NCBI GenBank assembly: GCA_028280505.1
Contig: JANQLO010000036.1
Span: 45,744-109,743, forward strand
Source: Chromatiales bacterium
GTDB taxonomy: Bacteria; Pseudomonadota; Gammaproteobacteria; Chromatiales; Chromatiaceae
Reading direction: 5' to 3'
DNA: 64,000 nt
The position numbers were made by a program, and so were the translations under genes. Shown piece by piece: positions 42,401-57,400 of this stretch. Under the pieces are notes generated by a model, which saw only the letters and a program-made list of their open reading frames with translations, had not been told where the DNA came from and ran no database searches. Numbering within the stretch: position 1 is the first letter of the stretch; every line of letters starts with the position of its first letter.

Positions 42401-45400
42401 CATCTCCTACACCCTGGGTAAAGGCCTGGGCATCGATCTGCCCAATTATCCGCCCATGGCCATCGGGGCCGCTCAAGCGGTGGGTGACCTGCTGTATGTC
42501 GGTGTGAAATCCGGTAGCAGGCCGCGCAGCGACAACCGCTTCCTGATGGAGGCGGGCATGGAGATTTATGACATCGCGCTTTGGGAGCGTCCGGTGCGTC
42601 TGTCGCAACTGCCTCTGAGCCGTCCCGTTTTGGGACTCGAGGTGCTGGACGACCTGATGATGCTGGCCAACGATCTCGATGGTCTACGGATCGTCGATGT
42701 GGCCGATCCCACACGGCCGTTGCCGGTCACCCAGTTGACCCTGCCTGGGCATCGTGCCACCGACGTGGCGGTGCATCGCGCGCGCCGCCTGTTGGCGCTT
42801 TCCGCAGCCAATGACCTGGGTACGGGATACATCCGTTTCTTCTCGCTGGCCCAGGACGAGTTCGGTGCGGCCGACGGTTATCCCAACATTGCCTTCGATC
42901 AGGATCCGCAGGGTGAACAGTCCCTGTCCGGGCAGCCGCTGGATATGCAATGGTTGGACGACAAGCTCTATGTGATGTTCAAGCGTGATGGCGCACTCTA
43001 TTTAGCGGTCTTCTCCAGTTTCGGTGACAACCCCGTTGTAACGGTGCAGCGCTTGCCGCGTACCGAAGGCGTTTCTTCATTGGATGCGCCGTCGTTGCGG
43101 GTTCAGCAAGGACTGCTCAGCGTGAACACCGGTCAGGATTTCATGCTCTTCGAGCGTAACGGCGAGGGGCGCTTCGAGGCCATCTATTGGCAGGCCAACG
43201 AGGACGACGACAAGGGCAGCGAACTGCTGAATGTCGGCGGCAGTGTCATGCAGGCCCAGAACGGCGGCGTGAGAGTCAACACCAATCCCTACCTGGCGAT
43301 TGCCTCGGTCACGCCGGCCTCCGGTAGTACCCTCGCGGGCGACGAGGTGGTGGAAATCCGCTTCAACAACCTGATCAATACCGATGTGACCCACCTGACG
43401 GATAACATTCTGATTCAGGACGGTGGCGGCCAGCCGGTGCCCGGCAGTGAACTCACGGGTATCAACACGCTGTACGGCGGCATCGTTCAGGTGAGCGTTA
43501 GCGGAGACTACAGCGGTCCCGTGAATCTACAGATCGGAAATCAACTGCTGGATTTGGCCGGCCATCCGCTGCGTCAAACCATGGCCTTGACCTATCAGCG
43601 ACAGGTCGGTCAGCGACCGACGGTCGATAGCGTGGCACTGATCACCAACGACGGCCCGGCGGGCCATTACTTCCATGCCGACGGCAGCGAGCGCGCGTTG
43701 ATTCGCGGCGGTAACTTCGGCGGAGATGCGGCACAGATCGAGATACTTGTCGGCGAAACGCAGATCGCCGCAGAAAACATCGACAGCGTCAGTGACGACC
43801 AGATCGTCTTCACCATGCCCGATCTGCAGGCCGGTTCCGCCAGTCTGTCCTTGCCTGTCCGGGTGACCCGTGTCGACCAGGGTCTGAGCTATCTCCGTTA
43901 CGGCGCGATTACCATCCTGCCGCAGATCGAGATCGATGACCTGCAGCCGCATACCGGTCCGCCCCGAGGCGGTAATCACGTCAGCATCTATGGTCGCGGC
44001 TTCAGCCATAACAATATCGTCAAGTTTGCAGGCGCCACCGCGGGCGACCTGCGGGTCTTCAGCAGCAATCACATTCGAGTCCGTGCGCCGGCCGGTAGTT
44101 TCGGCAACGCAGCCGTTACCGTCGAAAGTACCCTGTTCCCCGGAGAGATCAGCGTCTCGCCTATCGATTACTTCTATTCCGGCAGCAGCACCGGTAGCGT
44201 CAATCTGCCGTCCGACAAAGCGGCCCCGGTGGCGGCCATCGCCCTCAAGGATCAGGTGCTCTATGCCGTAACCGGTGGCGGTTTTGACGTCATCGACGAA
44301 CAGGGGCGTACGGTCAAACGCCTGAGTAGCACCACGGCCCGTTTGGTGCTGGCCGATACCTCGGATCCGGTGAATCCGGTGATCCTGACCAAAGCGTTCG
44401 CCAACACCGAAGAGCCGTATCACTTGGATGTGAAAAACGGCCTATCGCCGGACGGCTTCGTGGATCTGGCCATCGAGGATCGCAATCTGCTGGTGGTGGG
44501 CGGCGACCGCTTGTACCACTTCGACCTGACATTGCCCGCCGATCCGCTGTTGCTCAACAATCGCACGCTAAACGGCGGTACTGCCGGTGTCGCCATCGGC
44601 GACGGTATGCTCTATGTCTCTACGGCTGCGGGCATCGAGATCCACCGGATCGATCAGGCACAGCGCCTGGTCCATGTGGGGCGTCTCACCCAACAGCAGT
44701 TGCAGGGCGTACCGGGCAAACTGTATCTCGATGGTCGGCATTTGTGGGTGGTATTGCCCGGCAGCCGCCAGGTCGTTGCCCTGGAACTCAGCAGCGGAAC
44801 CTATCAGCGCGAGGGTTCCATCGATACCACCGATCTCGCCGGTAACCGCTTCCGCCCGGACGATGTCTTCGTCCACGGCGACAAGGTGCTGGTCTCCGGT
44901 GGTGCAACCGGTACTGTTCAGCTGTATCAGCAGTCCACGGGTACCGACTACGCGCCGCTGACCGATCTGAAGCTTGCGTACCTGGTACGCAACGGCGATC
45001 TGTATGCCGGTGACCTGCGTCTCGTGGGTCAGACCCTTTATGTCGCGGCCGGACAGGGCGATGTGCAACTGTTCGATATCTCGGCCTGGCTCGATGATCG
45101 GCCGAACGATGCGGTGACGCTCAAAAATTATTTCAGCGTGACCGGTAACGTCAATGCGGTGGCCTTCAGTCCGGCTGCGGTGTATGCCGGTACCACCTTC
45201 GTGTATGCCGATGGCCAGCCGGTGGAGAATCCGCTGGAGGACGCCGGAACCGCGAATCATCTCGGCGGTGCGCTCAATACCATCGCCATCGAAGATCTGT
45301 TGATCACCGATCAATGGCCGCGGGTTTCCGGACGCCTGCCGGTGGATGCAGCGGTGGAGGTCCAATTCAATCGCGTGCTCGACTACGGTCAGATCCAGGG

Positions 45401-48400
45401 TCAGGGCGGCACTTTGATCGAGGTCACCCTGGATGGCGTGCCGGTCAGCGGATTCGTGTCCCAACAGGTCAACAACGACGGATCGCGACTGGTGTTCCGG
45501 CCCCAGGGCGCTCTGGAGGCGGACAAGGAATACCAGGTTGTCGTGTCGGCGGCCGTGCGCGATCTGCACGGCAGAGAACTGGAGAACGATTACCGCTTCC
45601 GCTTCGTGGCCGAACCGGCGGTGGTGCCCGAGATCCTTTCCATCGAACCGCGCAGCGGCAGTTGGCGTGGCGACGGTGAGATGGTCATCCGCGGTGCGGG
45701 TTTCGATACGACCACCGAGGTGGAGATCGGCGGCCGCGTGGTTGCGCCGTCCGATGTGCTCAGTCTCACTGCCGAGCAGATAACAGTTCGTGTGCCGGGT
45801 CTGGTCGCCTCTCCGGAGAACAATCGACTGGTCGGCGTGGCGGTGCGCAATGGCGGCTTCGAGGACTTCCAGGCCGGCGCCTTCACTTACATTGCCGATC
45901 CGACAATCGACAAAATCGGCCGCTACGACCGGGGAACCGGTTTGCTCAGCACCGGACAAAAACGCTTCCTGTTCAATGCCGGCGAATTCATCGGTATCCA
46001 AGGGCGGGGACTGGGTGTCGCCACTCGGATTCGGGTTAACGGTAAGGAAGCGCTCAACGCCAGGGTGGAACAGGCGGGTCTCATTAGCGTCCAAGTGCCT
46101 GACGATACTTTGGGTGGTTTGACCGTAGAGCTCAGCAACACCGGCTTCGGCACCGATACCGTGCGGGATACCGGGCTGGTCGTCGAGATCGATAGCGGTC
46201 GACGTCTGGACGACGTCAACTACACCGCGCATCGGGGTGATCTGTTGGCAACGGCCTCGGGCAACGAGGTCAGGCTGTATAGCCTGCGCGACAGTACTCA
46301 GCCGTTGTTGCTCTCCAAGGTTGGTGCGAGTGGTTCGGTACAGGGCTTGGCGCTGTCGGACGGTTATCTTGCCGTCATGAGCGGTAGTCGTCGCGATGTC
46401 GAGATTTTCGATATCGCCAACAGTTATGCGCCAGAGTCCGTCAATCGATTCGAGAATCGGCGCAATCTGGCGCTGCACTCGCTGCGGCTTTCCGACGACA
46501 CCGTCTATCTGTTGGAAGGCAGCACCTTGCACTACGCCAATGTTCATGCCGATGACATGGCGACGGTGGAATTGGCCGCCGAGGGTGAACCGGCACTGGT
46601 TGGATTGGGTGTCAGCGAACGTGCCCTGTGGGTATTGCACCCCGATCGACTGGAGGCGAGAGATCTGGGTCAGCCGCAGTTGGTGCGCGGTAGCCATCCT
46701 CACGGGATGAGTGCTGTATCCGGTCTGCGGGTGATGCCGGGCAGGGTGGTGATTACCGGCGACGATCGTCTGCAGTTGTTGAATCAGGCGCCGCTCGCCG
46801 CCGGTATCGGTGATCCGTTGATCGGTGAATTACCTCTCGCCGCGGGTACCTCGTCACGTCTGGCCGTCAACGGCGAACTCATGGCCAGGTTGAGCACGAA
46901 CCTCATCGAGATCTTCGACCTGGACGTGGGTGACGACCGTGCCCTCAGTCTCGAACCCGTGGCCCGCGTCCGAGCGTCCAACACGCACGCCGGTTCGCTG
47001 CGTTGGATCCGGTTTGTGGGCGATAGGCTGGAATGGCAGGTCAACAATCAGTATCACAACGCCCTGATTCCGCTGGTCAACGCCTATGATCTGCTGCCTT
47101 CGCAAATCGCTGCGCAAGACGAGCGCTTGGCATTGCGGGTCAAAGGTGGCGCCGATGCCTGGCGCATCGCACGGTTCGCACCCGTGGCCGCCTCCACCAA
47201 TGGGGCCGTTGCGGGCGCCAATGTGCTCGAAGGCGAACAATTGCAGTTCGTACTCCAGGGGGATAGCTACCAGTTGGGTGAGTTCTATGCTGTCCGTGTG
47301 ACCGAACAACCCGACAATCCCATTGCCGGGGCGTCGGTCAACATCGATCTGCCCTGGAGCGTGACCACCGAAGCATTGTTCGGTCTGGCACCCATCAGGG
47401 TCGATCGGGTTATGCCCAATACGGTGGCCGCCGGGGTTGCGAATCACTTCGTGGTACTCGGTCGACAGCTGCAACTCACCGAAGAACTGCGTCTGGGCGA
47501 TGTCATCCTCGGTTCCGGCCAATTCAATGTCGATGCGGCCGGCCATCAGCTGAACTTCAGTGCGGCTATCGGGGTGCTGGGGCTGCAATCGCTGCAGTTG
47601 GCCCAACCTTCACAGCGCGAGGTCATGCCCGCCGCCGTGGCGGTGGTCGAGCCGTTGGCCGTCAATGGCGTGAGTTCATCCAACGGTGCCGGCGCCGATC
47701 GGGTGAGCGATGCCGGTGGCGACCGCGTGACGGTGACCGCCAATGGACTTTCCGCGGGTATTTCCGTGCACTGGCTGAGCAACGAGGACGGTGTGGTTCC
47801 GGGAAGCCATAACCAGGTCGATTACCAGCTGTTTGCCGATCGTGTGGAGTTCATCGCACCGTCGGGCGTCGCAGGTAGATCCTATCGTGTCGCCCTGTTG
47901 CGCGAAGCAACCGGGGAGCAGTCGCTCTCCGATGCCGGTCAACCCTTGCTGGCGATCGATGACAGTGCTCCCGTGGTACGGGTGGTGCAGACGCTGGGAT
48001 ACTTCGATCCCCTGGTCCTGGAGAGTGCGGAGCCCATCAGGGCAAGCGCCGTGCAGGTGATCAAGACCTTCCAGGATTACGATAATCATGATTCGCCGAC
48101 CCTGGACGTCACGCACCGATTCGAGCCGTTGCTCGAGCAGGGTAATCGTCTGATTCTGCGTCTGCTTCCGGGTATGAGCCTCGAGCACAATGCGAAATAC
48201 GATGTGATGATCACTGGACTGCGGGATCATTCCGGCAATACCGCGTTGGATGTCGACGGCAATCCTGCTGAGGTCTACACCGGTGTATTCCAGGCAGACG
48301 ATCTTTTGCCACCGTCGCTCGATAGCATCCAGTTGGTCGATACCGCCGGTGATGTACCCGTCACTGTCGCCACCGAGTTCAAGCGCGGTAGCGCCTACAG

Positions 48401-51400
48401 CCTGGCGGTCACCGCCCAGGATAACTTCGTTGGTGCCGACAAACTGCGTTATCGCTACCGCGTTTCCAGTGACGGCGGCCTCAGTTTCCGCACCGACTGG
48501 ATAACCGCGACGGACGGTCTGATCGATCTCGACATCACGGACGATTACCAGAGTCTGTACCTGCTGCTACGTGTGGACGACGGCAACAACAGCATCGACA
48601 AAGGCTATTCGGCGCTGGTGATCGATCCGAACATCACTTTGTCCAGCGATGTCGGCCGTCCCGGGTTCCTGACGGATCCGGACATGGTCGAGGAGATGAC
48701 CCGGGTCAGACTGATATTCAATCTCGATGGCGATCTGGAACTGATTCGCAGCGTGCAGATCAAGGTCCAGGAAGGCGGTCCTTGGCAAAGCGCCGACTAC
48801 AACGCCGGCGAGGGGCAGGCAAGTCTGAATTATCTCAATCCCCGTCTGGAGACGTTGCTGGGCGAGGGCGATCCGAAAGTGGCCGTCGATATACCGGTGG
48901 CCTTGCGTGTCGGCTTCGGTATTCCGGGCCGGGAAAGCTATATCCGCTTCGACAGGCAGTACACACTGTTGCCCGACAGCACGGCGCCGGAACTCGAAAT
49001 CGTGGCACCGGCGGACGGTGAGTTCATTCCGCGCGGCAAGACGGTGGACGTTTTGCTGAAGAGCTTTGACCGCTACGGTATCGACTATGTCGAGCTGTGT
49101 CTGAATAGCACGGCGGCCCCGGATCCTTTCGTGGACGGTGCCGCCTGCAGCAGGTTGCCGAATCCCAACCGGTTCAGCTTCACGGTGGCGGACGATGAAT
49201 CGGCGACACAGGTGATCCACGCCCGCGCTGTCGACCTGAACGGTCTTGCCAGTCCGGTGGCCAGTGTGTCGCTGCAGCCGTACGATGCCCAGGACTTTGC
49301 ACCGGAGTTGTCCCTGTTGGCCCCCGGTAATGGCGACGGCTTCCATGGCGGCGAACCGCTCACGGTGCATTTGGAGATGCGCGGTCTGACCCGGGCCAGG
49401 TTGTTCTTCGACATCGGTGGGGACAGCGGTAATCCCGCCAACCCGTCACAAATCGATGTCACCCGTGGTGTCGATGATCCGGAGGTGGTTGATGTGGCAA
49501 CCACGATACCGGACGTTGCCACGAACACTGCCGTGGTATTGCGCGCCGAGGCCGACGTCGACGGTATCACCCTGCGTAGCGAGCGTTATCTCAACGTCGT
49601 GGCCGACAGCGGCATCGATCAAACAGTGGCACTGCAACTCAAACCGGCCGCGAGGATACTGAGCGGTACCGAGTTGTGGCTGACGGCCGGGTCTCCCGAA
49701 GGCATGGATGACTTCAGCGACGACTCCCGTGTCGACGTAACCGATCCGGCCGATACCGGCGTTTCGGTCAGCTTGCCCATGGATGGGCGTCTGCATCGTC
49801 TGCCCGTCAATACCCTCGGCGACCAAGTGGCGATAACGGCGACCCTGATGGATCGTTCCGGTCACAGCAAGACGTCCGATGCGTCGCTGGAGAAGCTGAG
49901 CTATCTCAGCGGTGTCGACGAGACACTGTACGGCGTGGACGATCCGAACTACCGCCTGTTCCGGGCCGTAATGCTGCCGGGCCTCTCCACGGATCTGCTG
50001 TGGGGCGAGAATTATCGTGACGGCGGCTACCGCATCCGTGGCGAGGCGTCGGTATTCGAGATCGGACCGAGCGGCACCCTCGAACATCTCAGCTTCACGG
50101 GTAGCGGTCTGCTCGCTCAGGTTCGTATCGACGGCGAGAACTGGCTGCGTTTCTGGCCGCTTGCCGATGGCCAATTGGGTGATGCTCAGGAACAGCGCAT
50201 CTATGGCGATGTCGTCGGGGGCAGCGGTGACCTGTTGTATCTGCAGTACGGTCGATTGGTCAGCGCGCTGCAATTCACCGGCGACCGGCTGCAGCCGCTG
50301 GCGGGCTTCACCCTCGATGAGCCGCCTGTCAGCGCCTTGGTCGCCGAACAGCGCTTGGTGGTGCTGAGTGCCGATGGCGTGCGGTTCATCACCCCGACAA
50401 GCGGCGAACTGCCCGCTTTGGATGTCACCGGGTTTGTCGCGTTGCCCGGCAAGCGCGGTATCGCCCTGCAGGGTGATCGGTTGCTGAGCTGGGACGATCA
50501 AGGCCAGGCAGTGATGCACCGTCTGGACACCGATGCTCAATCACCGGTACTCAGCGAGCTTGGCGCACTGGCGGTTGACGGAGTCATCGAGCGGGTCACC
50601 TGGGACGGCGAACTCGCCTGGTTGCGGGTTTTCCGTGCCGACAGCGGACGTCATTGGGAGGTCTGGCAAGACAATGAGCGCTTGGGTGCCCTGAGTTCGG
50701 TCGCCGATGAACTCTTGATCGGTACCGGCAGGCTCTACTGGCTGAGCGACAGCGCCAGCGGCGGTGTTATCGAGAGTCGTGCGCTGGCGCCCGTGGGTGC
50801 GAGCGCAACGCCGGCCATGGCGGTGCACATGCTGCCGTTCGGCGCCTTGATCACCGGCGACAGCGGCGCTGCCACATTGGGTGCACAGCAGTTCCATCTC
50901 ACCGACGGTACGGGCAAGCGGATTGCGGCGCAGCCTATCTGGTACCAGGGCGAGCTCGACACCTACCTGGGCGCTTCACCGGCACCGGGTGCGGCCTGGT
51001 TCGTGCCCGAACGGGCTTTGGCAGACACTTTGGATGTTCACGTCGCGGACCACACCGGCACCGCCACGCAGCAGTTGGTACTGACCCTGACGGGCTCCGG
51101 GGCGGCACCCAATGTCGTATTGCCGTCCGATGCGGCGCAAATGGTCCGTGGGGTTCGTGTGCCGACTGCACTGTCGTTCCCCGCGGATGCGCGGCCTGGC
51201 GCACTCCCGCTGCAATACGGCGATGTCGTCCTGCCGGCAGTAACGGGTTTGGCGGGTAATGCCCACCATTGGCTACAACTTCCCGATACCGAGGATACCT
51301 TCGGTTTCGATCTCGACATCGATGGCCAGGCAAATACCCGAAACCTGACCTTGGTGGACAACGGCGCAGCCGCCACCGTGGTGATCAGCGGCGTTCAGAA

Positions 51401-54400
51401 CAACCAGTTGTTGGCCGAAGGCGAGCGATTGCTACTCGACTACGAGGTATTGGATCAGGGGCATACGCTGAAGTATGTCGAACTCAGCCTCAGTGACTTC
51501 AATGGCAATGTCTTACTGTCGCTGCCCGTACGGGGTCGGCAGGGAACGCTCCAACTTCCATTGCCCGCAGTAGCGGTTCAGGACAACTTCTACATCACCG
51601 TCCGCGCCTATCTGGACGACGATTACCGCTATAGCGAGAGCCGCGTCGGCATCCGTGTGGCACCGCGCCATACCCTGCCTCAGATCGCGCTCGAAGGCCT
51701 GCCTTCGTTGCTCTATGCAGAAAGCGACCTGATCCTGGCCGTCACCGGCGCCGAGGCCGGCGATTACCAGGTGACCAGTCGCGTCTACGACAACGACGGC
51801 AATCTGTTGTTCGCCGGTGGCGACCGACTGGGTGAGACCCTGCCGCCGGATATCGCCGGCATAGAGGTCGTGGTCACGTTGTCCGACGGTTTCGGTAATC
51901 TGCGCGAGCAACGCTGGACCGCCCAGGTGGCGGATCCGCTGCGGGTGGTCGCGGCGGCCGAGAGCCTGGCCTTCGACGCCTTCCTGCCGGGTGTCGGTAA
52001 CTATTGGTACAGCCAGGGCCGCGCGCTCTACGACCGCAACGGCCAGGTGCGCGACATGGATGGCCCCATTACCGCACTGGCCCATGTGAATCGCTATCTG
52101 CTGACGGCGATTCGGGGCTTCGGGTTGTCGTTGCTCGATCCCCATGACGGTTTCGATGTCGTCACGCATTACCCGCAGGGCGGCACCACCACCCATATGG
52201 CGGCGAGCGATACTGCCTTGATCGGTGCGGGTGGTCGTCGAGTGCAGGTGTTCTCGGTTCAGGGCAGCGATATCAGCTTGGTCCGAACCCTGGATCTCAA
52301 CCACGATGTGCTGGATGTCCATCTCTTCGGCAAGCAGTTCCTGGTACTCACCTCGGGCCGTCTGCTGCATTTGGATGCACAGGGCAACACGCTCGCGAGT
52401 TTCGATGGCAGCGGTTTAACGGCGCTGGCCGTACAGAACGGCCATATCTATCTCGCCGATGCCCAGGGCAGATTGCATCGACTGGACAGCGGCCTGCAGG
52501 GCAATCCATATCAGCTCGATGTGAGCGCGGAGCGCCTGATCCCGATCACTGGCCGTTTGCTGGCGCTGGATGGCTCCGTTGGCCGACTGCAAGTGATCGA
52601 GACCGCCAGTGGCTCGGCCATTCAGCGCTCGGCCCAGTGGGTGCTACCCATGGGAGATACCGCAGCGGCGGCACAACTCGCGGCCGGTCGCATCTGGCTG
52701 GGCGGCCGAACGGGTCGAGTATTGGATATCGTCGGCGGTGACGGCACCTTCGTCGGCCTGTACGACAGCCAGCGCAATGGCGAGCCGGTGAGAGGCAGCA
52801 TTCAGGATTTGGTAATGGCCGACGGTCGCCTGATTGCGGCGGCGACCAACTATGGTGTCAGCCTCTTTACCGAACAATCACAGGGTGAATGGGCGCACGG
52901 CATTTATCCCAGCCAGCCCTTCACCCAACCGGCATCGCGGGTGGCGGCCGGTGGCGGTTACTACTTCCTGTTGCAGAATCAGCAACAGCGGGTCCAGGCG
53001 TTGCGGGCCTCCGATCTCTATGCCAGCACCGTGTTCAATGCTTTGGCGGTAGCGGACATCGCCGTGACCGGCAGCGAGTTGGTGGCGGCCGTGGGTGGCC
53101 GACTGCATTTGGCCGGGATCGGTCAGTTCTCCAGCCAGCGCACGATCGAGGTGTCCACCGACACCATCGTCTCCCTGGCGAACCATGGCCCCTTGGTGAT
53201 CGCGGTTACCGATGCGGGCCGGGTCTTCATGGTGGATACCGCCGATGCCGGTTCCGCGTCCGAGCGGGTGATGGAACTGACCGGCTTCACCGGCACGGGT
53301 ATCAGTCAACCGCTGACCAATGGCGATTATCTGTACTATCTCAACGCCGGTATTTTGCAGCGGCTCGATCTGCACGGCTTCTCCGTCACTTCGGCGGGGC
53401 TGCCCGCCGCGCCATTGAAGATGGCATTGGGTAACGGGCTGCTGTGGTATGTCAGCGCGGCCAATCCCGGTTATCGGCTCCAGGCGCTGGATCCTTACAC
53501 GCTGACCCAAGTGGCGGATACACAGTTTGCGTTGAGTCATCTTCCCAGCGCCATGGCGCTCGAGGCGGATCGCATCGCGATCGGCGCCGGTTCGGATCGT
53601 CTGCAGTTATTGCGACTACCCTTCTCGGCAACCGCTGCCGTGCGCAGCCTGCAGCAGCCGGTCAAAGGCGGGTTGTTCGGCGCCACCGATCGCCTGGCCA
53701 CCCGGCTGGACGGCACGGGTGTCAGGGCGGTCTCCTATCTGATCAACGATCGCGTGCAGGCCACTCAACACCGGCCGCCCTTCAATCGCCTGCTCGCCAT
53801 CCCCGGCGATCTGCCCAACGGTCAGCCGTTCCATCTGGTTACCGAAGTGGAGCTGCATGACGGTCGGGTGATGCGTTCGCAGCCGCGCAAGCTGTACCTG
53901 CAGTCTGAAAACAGCGTCCAGAACAGCTTCGATGTGGTGCTGACCTTGGCGGAACACAGCTGGGCCCCGGATCCCTTCACCGTCAAGGCCGAAGTGGTGG
54001 GCAGCAGCCAGCCGCTCCAGTTGGTGGAGTTCCTGCTGGCCGACGATCCCGCGGGTCCGTGGCAACAGATCGATCAGCAGCAAGGGCCTGTCTACCAGGT
54101 ATCGGTGAACTACGGTACCGAATACAGCGGCTATTACGTCAAGGCGCGCGCCGTGGATGTGTTCGGCAATGTCGGCGAATCCGGTGCACAGCGCTTCTAT
54201 CGTCATCAAGACAACCTGGCGCCGTCGTTGACCACGACACTTGGTGGCCAGGCGGTCTACCCGGATCAGAACCGGGCCGTGGCCGGGTACCCCTATACGC
54301 TTTCCATCAGCACCCAGGACGAGGGCAGCGGGATTCAGCGCGTGCTGCTCAGCCGTGACGGTGCCGTCGTGGCGGCCGCGTACGATGGTGCCGTCCTCAA

Positions 54401-57400
54401 CTATGTCGTGCAGGATCCGCAGGCGGGAACCCACGGTTACACCCTGGAGGTGGTCGACAAGGCAGGCAACCGGATCAACGAAACCTTCGACGTGGTCGTG
54501 ATCAATGACAATCACCCGACGGTGAGTGCGCTCAATGTGCCCGGCCAGATTCGCGAACAGAGTGGCTTCAGTGTCCGCCTGACCGCCAACGACGATGTTG
54601 CACTGGAGCGTGTCGAGTTCGACTGGAACGGTTTCACTCGGTCCTTCGCCCTGAATGGCGTGGAGAACCTCAACAATCGCAGCTTTGACCTCGACGATCG
54701 CCGGACCGAGAGGGTCAGCGGGTCGGTATCGGAGGTATTGAGCATCCGGCTGATCGATACGCGAGGCAATACCACCCTACGTAACGAAAACATCACCATC
54801 ATTCCCGACACCGCGCCGGATATCGGCCGCATGAGTATCGGTGTGCCCGGTATGAGTTTCTATGGCGGTCCGGTCACGGTGACCGTCGGAAATCTCGGTG
54901 CCGTGGACGATGCGACTACCGGCCTCACGGTGAAGATCCTGCATTTGGGAGATCAGCCGGAAGAGCTCAGTAGCTTCACGCGTCATCACCAATGGCAGGA
55001 CAGCCACAGCCACAGCTTCCGTCTGCCCACGGCGGCGCAACCCAACGACACCTACCGCGTGCAAATCGTGGCGATCGATGCGCTGGGTCAACAGGCGAGC
55101 AGTGACGTATATAACATCGTGCTCACTCAGGCACCGAACCTGATCCGATTCCATGCGGTTGCGCCGGGAGAGAATGCTTCGGTTATCCGGGTGGGTGACA
55201 TGCCGGCTTATCGGATCGAGGTGTTGGATGCCGCATCCCGTCCGGTTGCCGGTCAGCAGGTGCGCTGGACGCTGCGTGATCCTGCCAACGGCTCCACCAG
55301 CCACCTCGCGACGACGAGTTCGGATGTTGCCGGACACGTCGCCATCCAGTTGAACACCGCTCGCAAGGCTCGCCCATACCAGCTGCGTGCCGAACTGGTC
55401 GACTTCCCGCTGATCGCCATTGCCGAGCTGGCTCTGGAAATCCGGCCCGGTGATACCGCAAAACTGCTTGCGGCTCGGCTGTCGGCAGTACCTGCGGGCA
55501 CGGTATTTGACGTCACCGTCACCGCCTACGACAGCCAGTTCAACCGGGTTAACGATGACAGCAGCACACATTATGCTTTGCAGTTGCCCCCGGGCTTCGC
55601 GTTCCAGCCGGCCGATCATGTCACCGTATCCAATATTGCCGCGGGCGGTCACTCGGTGGAGCGGGGTGATGTCGCGCTCGTTGACGGCCAGGCAATAGTC
55701 CAGGTCACAGCGGCCCCGCTGGCCGGTGACTATCCGTTGCAATTGCTCCCGCCGGGTGGGGTAACGACCTATTACGACCAGCACGGCAATGGCAGCAGTC
55801 CGGTTGCCACCAATGCGTTGCCGCTCACGGTCATCGGTGCACAGCCGGTATCGCTGGGCTTCCTCGACGAACACGGTCAGCCTCAGTCACAAGGCGAAAG
55901 TGCCGAGTATGGCGTGAAACACCAGGTGCCGGTGCAATTGGTGCTCTTGGATGTCTACGGCAACCGTGTCACCCGGGTAGGCGATGCCGCGGCTAACTTC
56001 GGTGTGGATCTCGTGATCGACGGCGCGGCCGCCATCAATGGCCAGGTAGGCGCAACCTCCGTGATGTTGGATCAGGGGGCGGTATGGCTCGAGATTACGG
56101 ATTCCCAGTTCGAATCCGTCGTCCTCGGCATCGCCGGTGTCGATGCGGCCCTTGGCGCTATCGACTATGGTGCCGAATTCCGTATCACCTTCAGTCGCCA
56201 GCCGCCGGAACTGGCGTCAGTCACCATCGACGCGGGTTATGGCACCGACTTGAAGGCGCTGTTCGAATTCGACGAGCCCGTGCAACCGAGTGGTGCCGGC
56301 CAACTCGTGAGCATGAGTCGCAGCGGTGTGGCTGTGGCCGGCGATGCCGAACTGCAGACCGAGACAGTCACTTTCACCCCGACCTTCGACTTCGAGTTGA
56401 ATCGTTGCTATGAGTACAGCACCACGGGTTCCGTGCTCGAAGGCGTAGCCCGCAACGATGCGATCAGGGACCAGCAGGGAACCGTATGCGCGCCCCATGT
56501 GATGATCGACAAGCAAAGCCCGCTACAGGTCGTCGAGGGCGGCACCGTGACATTGCCGATTCTCTTCGGTAACTCCGTTAACTATTGGAGCATCAGCAAC
56601 GGTCGGGCCTATTTGGATGATGAAGAGCAGGGCTTTGACTGGCGCCACTACAGCTCGAGTCGGAGGGTGCAAGTGCCCGTCTACTCCGAGCGAGTCGAGA
56701 CCGACTTCAACGATGGCGATGTCGTTGAGCTGCGTCTCGGCGGCCATCTCAATAATGTCGGCACCCTTCGGGTGGCCAACCGCTTGCAGCTGCAGGTGTT
56801 CATACCGGAAGCCGATTTTGATGAGGACGGGCTGTCCAACGCGGTAGAGATCGCGACCCAGGGTCTGGATCCCGCCAACAACAACTCCGATGGCGACAGC
56901 GTACCGGATGGTGAAGACGATCTGGACAACGACGGCCTCAGCAATGCCGACGAGGTGGCGCATGGCACGCTACTGCACGACGCCGACAGTGACAACGATG
57001 GTCTGAGCGACGGCAGCGAGGTGCGTGTCCATCTCACCGATCCGCTGCTACGGGATACCGACGGGGACGGTCTGAGCGACGGTGCCGAGATCAGTAACAT
57101 TCCGTCATCCAACCCGAATCTGAAAGATACGGATTCGGACGGTATCGAGGACGCTGTGGAGATCAATAACGGTCTGAATCCGCGTGATGCCTCGGACGCC
57201 GGTAAGGATGCGGATAACGATGGCCTCACCAATCTGGAGGAGGTTACCTATAACACCCGGATCCGTGATTCGGATTCCGACAACGATGGCCTGAGCGACG
57301 GCCATGAGGTCAACGTTCTGGGATCCAACCCCAACGATTGGGATACCGACGACGACGGCTTGCAGGACAATCAGGACATCGCACCCACGGTAGCCGATGC

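Noticed and set aside
44568..46703. 711-codon open frame on the minus strand; similar long antisense frames at 3588-4910, 26058-27395, 32091-33911, 34203-36020, 41283-42608
   Set aside because: All lie opposite clear coding sequence, show no family motifs, and have His/Arg/Gln/Val-rich composition typical of antisense reading of GC-biased genes.
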